Shown piece after piece: positions 57,531-64,000 of a stretch of 64,000 bases of DNA; within the stretch, counting starts at the first letter, position 1, and every line of letters begins with the position of its first letter. Under the pieces are notes generated by a model that saw nothing but the letters and a program-made list of their open reading frames with translations, made no database searches and had not been told where the DNA came from. The translations under genes and the position numbers were made by a program. Source of the DNA: an uncultured Planctomycetaceae bacterium. Lineage in GTDB: Bacteria; Planctomycetota; Planctomycetia; Pirellulales; Pirellulaceae. Where the stretch lies: NCBI GenBank assembly GCA_937862885.1, contig CALMEE010000039.1:51123-115122 (forward strand), read 5' to 3'.

Positions 57531-58940
57531 ATGAAGCGTCACGTTATGTTATCGTTGGTAATCTTTGCTCTGCTGGTTCCAAATTTGCTTGCGGATGATG
57601 TGTTGAAGCATTGGCATCAGTTTCGAGGACCAACTGGAAATGGGGTAGCGCCTGAGGCCAAGCCGCCGATCAAATGGTCACCTGCAGATGCAAAATGGAA
57701 AACACCGATTGAAGGAATTGGAATATCGACCCCGATTATTTGGGGGGACAAAATCTTCTTGCTGTCTGCAATCCAAACGGATCGTGTGCAAGATGCTGCT
57801 GACGCTGATTCGCGGCAAGGGGATGCGGGCGGAGATGCTGAGCAGCGTGATCAACGTCGTGGCCGTGAGCGTGCCGGAGGCGGTGGTGGTGGAGGTCGAC
57901 AAGGAGGACGCGGTGGCGGCGGCGCTGCTCCCAGAAATTACCACCAGTTCGTGGTGATTTGCCTCGATCGCAACACGGGCGAACAGGTTTGGAAAACGGT
58001 CGTGAATGAAGCCGTGCCGCATGAAAGCGGACATCAAACGAATACCTTTGCTTCTGGCTCACCGACAACTGATGGAACTCATGTCTGGGCTTCGTTTAAT
58101 TCGTTTGGAGTTTTTTGCCTTGACATGGAAGGCAACGTTAAATGGGAGCGACAACTTGGAAAGATGCGAACCCGCGCAGGTTTTGGTGAAGGAGCATCGC
58201 CGACGCTCTACAACGATACGCTCATCATCAATTGGGATCACGAAGATGATTCATTTATCGAAGCAATGGATGCATTGACGGGCGAAACAAAATGGAAAAC
58301 GGCTCGCCAAGAGGCGACCACGTGGTCGACACCGTTGGTCGTTGAGCATGCAGGAAGAGTACAAGTAATCACTAACGGTTCAACTCGGGTTCGCAGCTAC
58401 GACTTTGCGACCGGCGAGTTAATTTGGGAGTGCGGCGGCCAAACCGGCAATCCCATTCCCAGCCCGATGGTATTGGACGACATGGCGATTTGCATGACCG
58501 GATTTCGTGCGCAAGCTGCGGTTGCAGTTCCATTGGACAGTCAAGGCGACGTCACGAATTCTGATAAACTGATCTGGAGCCGTAAAGACATTGGTGCCTA
58601 TGTGCCGACAGGTGTGCTGTATCAAGGCGTAATCTATGCGACGAAGGAGAGTCAAGGAATTTTGACTTCCATTGACGCGAAAACTGGCACAACGATTATT
58701 CCACAGACGCGGTTGCCTGGTATTCAGACCCTGTACGCTTCTTTGGTAGCGGCAAACGGCCACGTTTACGTGACCGGTAGGGATGGGACCACCCTGGTGA
58801 TCAAACACGGCGACAAATTTGACGTGGTGTCCACTAATGCCTTGGGTGAGCCCGTCGATGCGACTCCGGCAATCGTGGATAATCAAATTTTCATCCGTAG
58901 CCATCAACATCTTTATTGTTTTGAGAACAATGAAGATTAG
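57531..58940 (+). CDS. Secreted PQQ-type beta-propeller protein
   Basis: 469 residues. Signal peptide VMLSLVIFALLVPNLLAD, then WHQFRGPTGNGVA and several PQQ-like blades (DRNTGEQVWKT, DALTGETKWKT, DFATGELIWEC, DAKTGTTII). Between blades 1 and 2 there is a low-complexity insert (about 92-130) with Asp/Gln, then Arg, then Gly runs (RERAGGGGGGGRQGGRGGGG). The family includes BamB-like scaffolds and PQQ dehydrogenases; no catalytic residues of the latter are visible. The ATG at 57531 is used over a TTG at 57525. Confidence 0.85.
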   Translation: MKRHVMLSLVIFALLVPNLLADDVLKHWHQFRGPTGNGVAPEAKPPIKWSPADAKWKTPIEGIGISTPIIWGDKIFLLSAIQTDRVQDAADADSRQGDAGGDAEQRDQRRGRERAGGGGGGGRQGGRGGGGAAPRNYHQFVVICLDRNTGEQVWKTVVNEAVPHESGHQTNTFASGSPTTDGTHVWASFNSFGVFCLDMEGNVKWERQLGKMRTRAGFGEGASPTLYNDTLIINWDHEDDSFIEAMDALTGETKWKTARQEATTWSTPLVVEHAGRVQVITNGSTRVRSYDFATGELIWECGGQTGNPIPSPMVLDDMAICMTGFRAQAAVAVPLDSQGDVTNSDKLIWSRKDIGAYVPTGVLYQGVIYATKESQGILTSIDAKTGTTIIPQTRLPGIQTLYASLVAANGHVYVTGRDGTTLVIKHGDKFDVVSTNALGEPVDATPAIVDNQIFIRSHQHLYCFENNED

Positions 58941-59130
58941 CCTTGTTCTGTGGTATTTGAACTAAACTTGTCCAAGCCCTATACAAACGAGTAAGCATTC
59001 TGCATATTTAGAGTTGGGAGCGGCAAGTCGCGCTCAGGATGTGCGCAACTTTTCGTATTGCCGTGGTTGGGAGTTGGGACGACGGTCTCACTTCAAACCA
59101 TAATATTTCCGACTCAGCCCCTCGAATTCT

Positions 59131-61164
59131 GTGCTTACTCCAGATAGTGTTCTCGGCCCTGGCCAATTAATTGCCAGGCGAATGCCGCAATATGAACATC
59201 GCGTGCAGCAATTGCAAATGGCGAATGCGGTGTGGACGGCGCTCAGTTCGCGCCGGCATCTGGTTGTCGAAGCGTCAACAGGTGTCGGCAAGAGCTTGGG
59301 CTACTTGGTTCCGGCCATTTTGTATGCCACGGAAGATCACGAAAATTCAAATCGCAAGCGTCGTATCGTCGTTTCGACGCATACGATCAGTTTACAAGAA
59401 CAGCTGCTGCAAAAAGACATCCCGTTGCTACGCAGCGTGCTGCCCAACGAGTTTTCGGCGGTTCTAGCCAAAGGACGTCGTAATTACATCAGCCTGCGAC
59501 GTTTGGGAAGTGCTTTGCAAAAGTCGTCCAGCTTGTTCACTCATGATGAACAGGTGCACGAATTGCAGCAATTGAACCGTTGGATCCATACAACGGAGGA
59601 TGGATCCAAAGCTTCCCTCGACTGGCAACCAACGTTGGCTGTTTGGGATGAGGTTGCCAGCGACAATGGGAATTGCCTGGGTCGGAATTGTGCTACCTAC
59701 GAAAGCTGCTTCTATTTTCGCGCCAGACGCAGGCTGGCCAATGCGCAGATTATCGTCGTAAATCATGCATTGTTCTTTAGCGATTTGTCATTACGCCGAA
59801 TCGGCACCAGTATTTTACCAGATTACGATTCCGTAATCTTGGACGAAGCTCATACCGTTGAAGCGGTGGCCAGCGATCACATGGGAATTTCGATTAGTTT
59901 GGCGCAAATCGATTACGCATTGAATAAGCTGTATAATCAACGAGGTAACAAGGGACTCCTCGTCCATCACCAGCTCACGCGCGAACAGCAAATTGTCATG
60001 CGTTGCACGATCAAGGCTGACGAATTCTTTGATGACGTACATGCTTGGGTGCGTCGCAATACCAAGAACCAGTCGGAAAGGTCGCAAACCGTCCGTGTGC
60101 GGCAACCCGGAATCGTGTCCAATCCCTTAAGTCACGAACTCAAAGAACTCGCCCAACGTCTCAAGCAGGTTGCCGCGTCGATGGCGACCGACAGTGATCG
60201 ACAAGACATGATGTCGAGTTGTGAGCGGCTCTTATCTCTAGCGACTGGACTTGAAACCTGGCGTACGCAAACTGAACCAGACCATGTCTATTGGGTGGAA
60301 GCATCGCGGCGGCGAACGGGGACTTCCATTGAACTGCACGCCGCGCCGATCGATGTCGGCTCTGTTCTCCGTTCAGAATTGTTCGACAAGGTTGACAGCG
60401 TCATTTTGACGTCCGCAACTTTATCGCATCATGGTACGTCTGCAACTGGCAAACATCTGAAAGATGGCTCCAATTCGGACGGCTTCGCCTTTTTTAAGTC
60501 ACGCATCGGATTGAGCATGACCGAGTCGCTGCAAATTGGGAGTGGTTTCGACTATCGCAGACAGTGTCGTGTGGTCGTATTCAGCGACATCGCAGATCCG
60601 GTAAAGGACCGGGAAACCCATGATCGCCAAGCACTTGACATTATCAGACAGTACTTGCTGGAGACCGATGGCGGCGCCTTCATCCTCTTCACTAGCTACG
60701 ATTCGTTGCAACAGGCCGCCAGCCAATTAACGTCGTTTTTGGCCGAGCACAATCTACCGTTATTGTCCCAGGCCGATGGTGTGCCACGCACCAAGTTATT
60801 GGACAAGTTTCGTAAAAGCCGGCGCGCTGTACTTTTTGGGACCGATAGTTTTTGGCAGGGGGTCGATGTACCTGGCGACGCACTACGCAACGTCATTATT
60901 ACGAAACTTCCGTTTAGCGTACCCGACCATCCGTTATTGGAGGCGCGCTTAGACGCAATCAAAGATGCGGGAGGGAATCCATTCATGGATTATCAGCTAC
61001 CTGAAGCCATTATAAAATTCAAACAGGGATTTGGACGACTGATCCGCACAGCCACCGATCAAGGCATTGTGGTCGTCTTAGATCCGCGAGTAAAATCGCG
61101 CCACTACGGTCGTACATTTTTGGAAGCGCTACCTCAATGCACAATCGAAGAAAAAACAATCTAA
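59131..61164 (+). CDS. dinG: DinG/XPD-type ATP-dependent DNA helicase
   Basis: 677 residues. Walker A ASTGVGKSLGYLVP (about 47-60), DEAH box LDEAHTVE, motif SATLSHHG and the C-terminal GTDSFWQGVDVPGD and QGFGRLIRT. The iron-sulfur region holds C182-x4-C187-x5-C193, exactly the spacing of the last three cysteines of E. coli DinG, but the first ligand position reads KGRRNYISLRRL, with Ser121 where Cys is expected. A [4Fe-4S] cluster may thus be incomplete. GTG start. The family unwinds DNA/RNA-DNA structures during repair. Confidence 0.88.
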   Translation: MLTPDSVLGPGQLIARRMPQYEHRVQQLQMANAVWTALSSRRHLVVEASTGVGKSLGYLVPAILYATEDHENSNRKRRIVVSTHTISLQEQLLQKDIPLLRSVLPNEFSAVLAKGRRNYISLRRLGSALQKSSSLFTHDEQVHELQQLNRWIHTTEDGSKASLDWQPTLAVWDEVASDNGNCLGRNCATYESCFYFRARRRLANAQIIVVNHALFFSDLSLRRIGTSILPDYDSVILDEAHTVEAVASDHMGISISLAQIDYALNKLYNQRGNKGLLVHHQLTREQQIVMRCTIKADEFFDDVHAWVRRNTKNQSERSQTVRVRQPGIVSNPLSHELKELAQRLKQVAASMATDSDRQDMMSSCERLLSLATGLETWRTQTEPDHVYWVEASRRRTGTSIELHAAPIDVGSVLRSELFDKVDSVILTSATLSHHGTSATGKHLKDGSNSDGFAFFKSRIGLSMTESLQIGSGFDYRRQCRVVVFSDIADPVKDRETHDRQALDIIRQYLLETDGGAFILFTSYDSLQQAASQLTSFLAEHNLPLLSQADGVPRTKLLDKFRKSRRAVLFGTDSFWQGVDVPGDALRNVIITKLPFSVPDHPLLEARLDAIKDAGGNPFMDYQLPEAIIKFKQGFGRLIRTATDQGIVVVLDPRVKSRHYGRTFLEALPQCTIEEKTI

Positions 61165-61226
61165 TCGGCTTTTTGGATTACACAAAACGGTCTGGCAAGA
61201 ATCGCACTGTCGAGATGTAAGTAACT

Positions 61227-61901
61227 TCAGGTGCATTGTTTGCGCAATTCGAGGCGCAATTGGTTTCGTGGTTTTTGCATGAGCTTGTATCCATGAGGGC
61301 GGCGTTTTAGTACACGCGGTTCTAATCTGCCGGGCCGGTGAGCGACTTGGCACTCCGCGATCTGTTGGAACATCAACAAGAGATAGGCGTCCTTTGCCGC
61401 GCCATCGAGTAGGCGATTTGACAAAATCATCCACGATGCCAGCACCTATTGACAGGTGCTGGTAGAACTGATGCGACGAGGTTGCTTGTCGTGCAACAAT
61501 GCCGCTCCCGCTGCGGTCGTGCGAAACAAATTGTAGCCCAAGATGGTGGTCCAGATTTCGCGATGAACCATCTCAGGTGATTTACAGCGCACCCGAGCGA
61601 GGTGCATGTTGGACATGATGCTTCGGATATCCAATTCCGAGTTCCAACGAAATCCGTAGAGTTGCGCAATGTCTTCCCGACTGAATTCGTCGGCATCGGT
61701 CAGTATGGTGATGATCTCGATCGTGCGCGTACGACGACCGGGCTCGACGATCTGGAATCGTAGCGACCGCAAAGTGCATACCATGCGTTGACATCGATTC
61801 CGCGCCAAACTGACGTGGCGGAGCCATCGATTTTTACCGCGTTGACGTCTTGGGATGCTTTGCTCCAAACCCGAATGCACTGGAATACCGACTGTCACCA
61901 A
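61227..61901 (-). pseudogene. IS4-family transposase remnant (C-terminal part, amber stop)
   Basis: Read leftward, FRWNSELDIRSIM, VRCKSPEMVHREIWTTILGYNLFR and the tail VAHRPGRLEPRVLKRRPHGY are typical of the last third of IS4-type DDE transposases (the Y-x2-RW...E signature and the R-K-P-end). A TAG at 61446-61448 interrupts an otherwise continuous frame (...STCQ / VLASWM...), one base away from a Gln codon. The N-terminal two thirds, including the first two catalytic Asp, are absent, and I see no terminal inverted repeats. It is not functional. Confidence 0.75.
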
Positions 61902-61982
61902 TGAAGTAGTTTAGCGAGTGAATATTCGAGTTCTCTCCCCTTTTCATCGCCCCTCTACCGCGAGCCAATCCGCCAAACGCCC

Positions 61983-62366
61983 AAACTTGGAACCCGAAAC
62001 GTTCACCCGCACGGAACCCACCGCGTTTGCGCCGAGGCTGTCTTTCAGACCCTGTTTGAAATCGAAGAGCGCACCCAAACGCGCCCAGAAGTGTTGCTCT
62101 ATCGAGGGGGCCTGGCAGGAGAATGTACGGCACGAGATCGACGTCGCTGTTCCGCTCAGCCCCTCGGATTTTCTTCGCAAGAAAAAGGCGATCTTCATGC
62201 ACGAAAGCCAGAAGGACGTGGCGCTATTCCCAGGCGCCGATCCGCGAGAGTTCTAGCAAGAGCGGTCGACCGCAACACCCATACGGCCGGCCAATACAAC
62301 GCCATCGGCTTGCCAGAGTTCTTCGCCATCGAGGGAGTCGCCCGCTGGAACGGAACGCCGATTTAA
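61983..62366 (+). pseudogene. Frameshifted C-terminal remnant of a NagB/PIG-L (GlcNAc deacetylase-like) protein
   Basis: Three reading frames join into one conserved tail: HPHGTHRVCAEAVFQTLFEI then LLYRG (frame of base 61983), after a shift near 62108 AWQENVRHEIDVAVPLSP...FMHESQKDVALFPGADPREF, and after a second shift near 62250 RAVDRNTHTAGQYNAIGLPE...ARWNG. The same series of motifs closes glucosamine-6-phosphate deaminase/PIG-L fusion proteins known from planctomycetes. The first two thirds of such a protein are missing. Comparison from memory; an alignment would settle it. Confidence 0.65.
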
Positions 62367-62396
62367 CTTCCGTCTCTCAAACCGTGCCGATCCAGG

Positions 62397-63524
62397 TTAC
62401 ACGAATCCGTCAAAGTGCTCCGGGCGAACGCGCGCGGACCCGATCGATTCGCCTAGCGCGAGTAGTTCGGCAAAAGCCGACGTATTATCCAACGTATGGA
62501 AGCGAGCGGGTGATCGACGATGCCCCAAGGCGCCAAGCATGGCAGCCGATAATTCGGCATTGTATCGGCAGTAGGTGAATTGCGCAGGCCAGGCAAACTC
62601 GGCGCGGATCAAGTCCCCGAGTTCCCGATCGATAGGGTCGCCGCAAAGGCAACGCCCGAGGAGCCGACACAATAGGTCTTGTTCGATGGTCGCCCCCGCA
62701 GATAGGCATTTGATTTGCGCCAAGGCATTCGCAAAAAAATGGGCGTCGGCCGTATTCGGCGTGGGAACCCCGCCGGTACCGACCGAGATCAGCAACATCT
62801 TGTCCGGCCCCGTCGGCCATTTCAGGCCGTACGCTGGCAGCGTCGCCTGCAGGAAAAGCTGAAAGGCTGGGTTGTTTGCGATGGTGCCGGCCCCATCGAC
62901 GAATTGAAAATCGTTGGCATCGAGGCGAATTCGCTCACAGGGAAAGAAAGTGGGCGCCGCGGCCGAACCGCGGAGAAGCTGCCACAGCGGCAGCCTTAAA
63001 TTGCAGTCGAGGCGGGAGGCGTCATTGTATTTCGCCAATGGGTTATTCGTAACAATCCAGGGGGAGTCGGTCGAAGCATTTCGGAGGACGATCATCACGA
63101 GCGTTTTGAGTTTAGACGAGCCCAGTTCGACTTCGCCAAAGTTCTCGATCAAGCACTGATTGAGACCCTCTGCAGAATACTTGTGACGAAACCGTTTCCA
63201 GATGCTCGCCGGCTGGAAAAATCGCGACAGATTTTCGGTAGCAAAGCTGCGCACTTCATCAAGGCTCAACCCGGTCGAGAGGGCCGCGGCGATGACGGCG
63301 CCGATGCTCGTTCCGCCGATGAAATCAAAGTAGTCCGCCAGGACCAGCCCAGGACGGCCCGTCCGATCCCGCAAGACCTGTTCGATCCGGCTCAAGACGC
63401 CGATCGGAATCGCGCCGCGCACTCCGCCGCCATCGATCGCCAGCAGCCTTCTCACTGGCCGCGGTTTGAGCAATTGATCCAGTCCGTTGGCGGATTCCGT
63501 CGGTTCGGATTGAGAGGTCTTCAT
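62397..63524 (-). CDS. Patatin-like phospholipase
   Basis: 375 residues. Oxyanion motif DGGGVRG (31-37), nucleophile elbow GTSIG (Ser73), and the second dyad residue in FVDGAGT (Asp near 208). A lipid acyl hydrolase of the patatin superfamily, soluble, no signal peptide. The ATG at 63524 is used; the frame runs to 63917 through unrelated sequence. The gene is richer in G+C than the rest of the window and lies 34 bases after the preceding unknown gene. Patatin proteins serve as effectors in some phage-defence systems (for example CapV in CBASS), but no cyclase or sensor gene is visible here. Confidence 0.87.
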   Translation of the reverse strand: MKTSQSEPTESANGLDQLLKPRPVRRLLAIDGGGVRGAIPIGVLSRIEQVLRDRTGRPGLVLADYFDFIGGTSIGAVIAAALSTGLSLDEVRSFATENLSRFFQPASIWKRFRHKYSAEGLNQCLIENFGEVELGSSKLKTLVMIVLRNASTDSPWIVTNNPLAKYNDASRLDCNLRLPLWQLLRGSAAAPTFFPCERIRLDANDFQFVDGAGTIANNPAFQLFLQATLPAYGLKWPTGPDKMLLISVGTGGVPTPNTADAHFFANALAQIKCLSAGATIEQDLLCRLLGRCLCGDPIDRELGDLIRAEFAWPAQFTYCRYNAELSAAMLGALGHRRSPARFHTLDNTSAFAELLALGESIGSARVRPEHFDGFV

Positions 63525-63558
63525 GGGCCGTCTGTTCCATGCCGATCCATGTGAGGCA

Positions 63559-63915
63559 TTACTGTTCGTCACGCCCTTGAGGTTGAATCGCTCGCAATGT
63601 ATCGCGGACGGCGGGTGGGAAGAGGATGTCCGGGTCGGAGAGGTTGTTGGTGGGAGTGTCCTTGATTGAATCGCGCCAGCGGTCGATGGCGTTTTCCAGC
63701 GCCGAATTTGCATTGGCGTACCGTTTGTCCTGGCTTGGGTTTGCGGCAATCCCTTTGACGACCCAGGCGAGGTGGAAAGTGGCGGCGTACCAGTCGCTGC
63801 GCGATTCAGCGGACGCTGCTTGCTCGAGATGCCAAGGCGTCCTGATGCGGGCCATCGACTGGCGCAACGCCTTTTCGCGGGGCGAATTCTTGAACTCACG
63901 GTCGACCAGCAGCAC
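63559..63915 (-). CDS. Protein of unknown function upstream of the patatin gene, 5' end unclear
   Basis: From a GTG at 63915, 118 residues: LLVDREFKNSPREKAL, SDWYAATFHLAWVVKGIA and ANSALENAIDRWRDS suggest a helical protein. No family recognised, no membrane segment, no Cys. The frame is open and coding-like further back (to 63996, residues LTADTEIFTGPRWLL), but the next codon upstream is a stop and no start is present, so the true 5' end is either a frameshift or outside the window. High G+C, same strand and spacing as the patatin gene: one operon. Confidence 0.5.
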   Translation of the reverse strand: MLLVDREFKNSPREKALRQSMARIRTPWHLEQAASAESRSDWYAATFHLAWVVKGIAANPSQDKRYANANSALENAIDRWRDSIKDTPTNNLSDPDILFPPAVRDTLRAIQPQGRDEQ

Positions 63916-64000
63916 ATCGTTATAGGACGAGGTCAGCAGCCATCTCGGGCCTGTAAATATTTCTGTGTCAGCAGTTAGTTCGGGTACATATTTGAGTTAT

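Noticed and set aside
62397..63917. A 506-residue version of the patatin protein
   Set aside because: The first 131 residues are a Ser/Thr/Pro/Arg-rich read-through of the opposite-frame upstream gene; the ATG at 63524 gives a normal patatin start.

Overview
The window looks like a chromosomal segment of a planctomycete, probably a Pirellula/Rhodopirellula-type member of the Pirellulales. This placement is inferred. It rests on several traits seen together: a giant secreted protein with the planctomycete-type N-terminal 'EQRHLLTA' motif, SdrD/Cna-B-like repeats and FG-GAP-type repeats; two ECF sigma factor/Ser-Thr kinase pairs; a small lipoprotein of the 'YPVSGSASYRGEPIAGG' kind; many secreted WD40, TPR and PQQ-propeller proteins; and short, mostly monocistronic housekeeping genes separated by long empty gaps. 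Base composition is near 50% G+C by eye, apart from the right end, which is clearly richer in G+C.

Left part (1-8.3 kb): a truncated rRNA-methyltransferase-like gene, an M48 protease followed by the Mn regulator mntR, the principal-type sigma factor, and a ferrous-iron uptake operon (two different FeoA proteins, FeoB and a small Cys-rich membrane protein) headed by a convincing Fur box overlapping a promoter. From 8.3 to 15.4 kb lie a 1566-residue surface protein with 360-bp tandem repeats, a secreted WD40 protein and an N-terminally anchored RidA protein. From 16.7 to 31 kb is a mixed housekeeping stretch: RNase Y, a Tat-exported GMC oxidoreductase, an S41 protease, an MtfA-like peptidase, HisA, an EF-G paralogue, and a methyltransferase-like/sulfotransferase pair.

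Middle part (31-43 kb): a DUF486 membrane protein, a three-gene operon of two YbjQ proteins plus a PrsW-like membrane protein (the most unusual small system here), UDP-glucose dehydrogenase, an e(P4)-type acid phosphatase, TadA, a tiny SEC-C protein with a textbook terminator, an orphan CrtC-like protein and a TPR protein. From 43.2 to 47.1 kb an ECF sigma factor overlaps a giant kinase-WD40 gene. It is followed by a long palindrome, a methanethiol S-methyltransferase (MddA), an amidohydrolase and acetyl-CoA synthetase. A second ECF/kinase pair at 52.6-55.9 kb faces a caspase-fold-like protein whose true start is not a normal codon. Then come a PQQ-propeller protein with a Gly/Arg-rich insertion and a DinG-type helicase.

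Right end (61.2-64 kb): this reads as a decayed, partly foreign region. It has an IS4-type transposase remnant with an amber stop, a frameshifted C-terminal remnant of a NagB/PIG-L-type protein, and a more G+C-rich patatin phospholipase gene preceded by an unrecognised gene whose 5' end is unclear. I recognised no tRNA, rRNA or CRISPR array.
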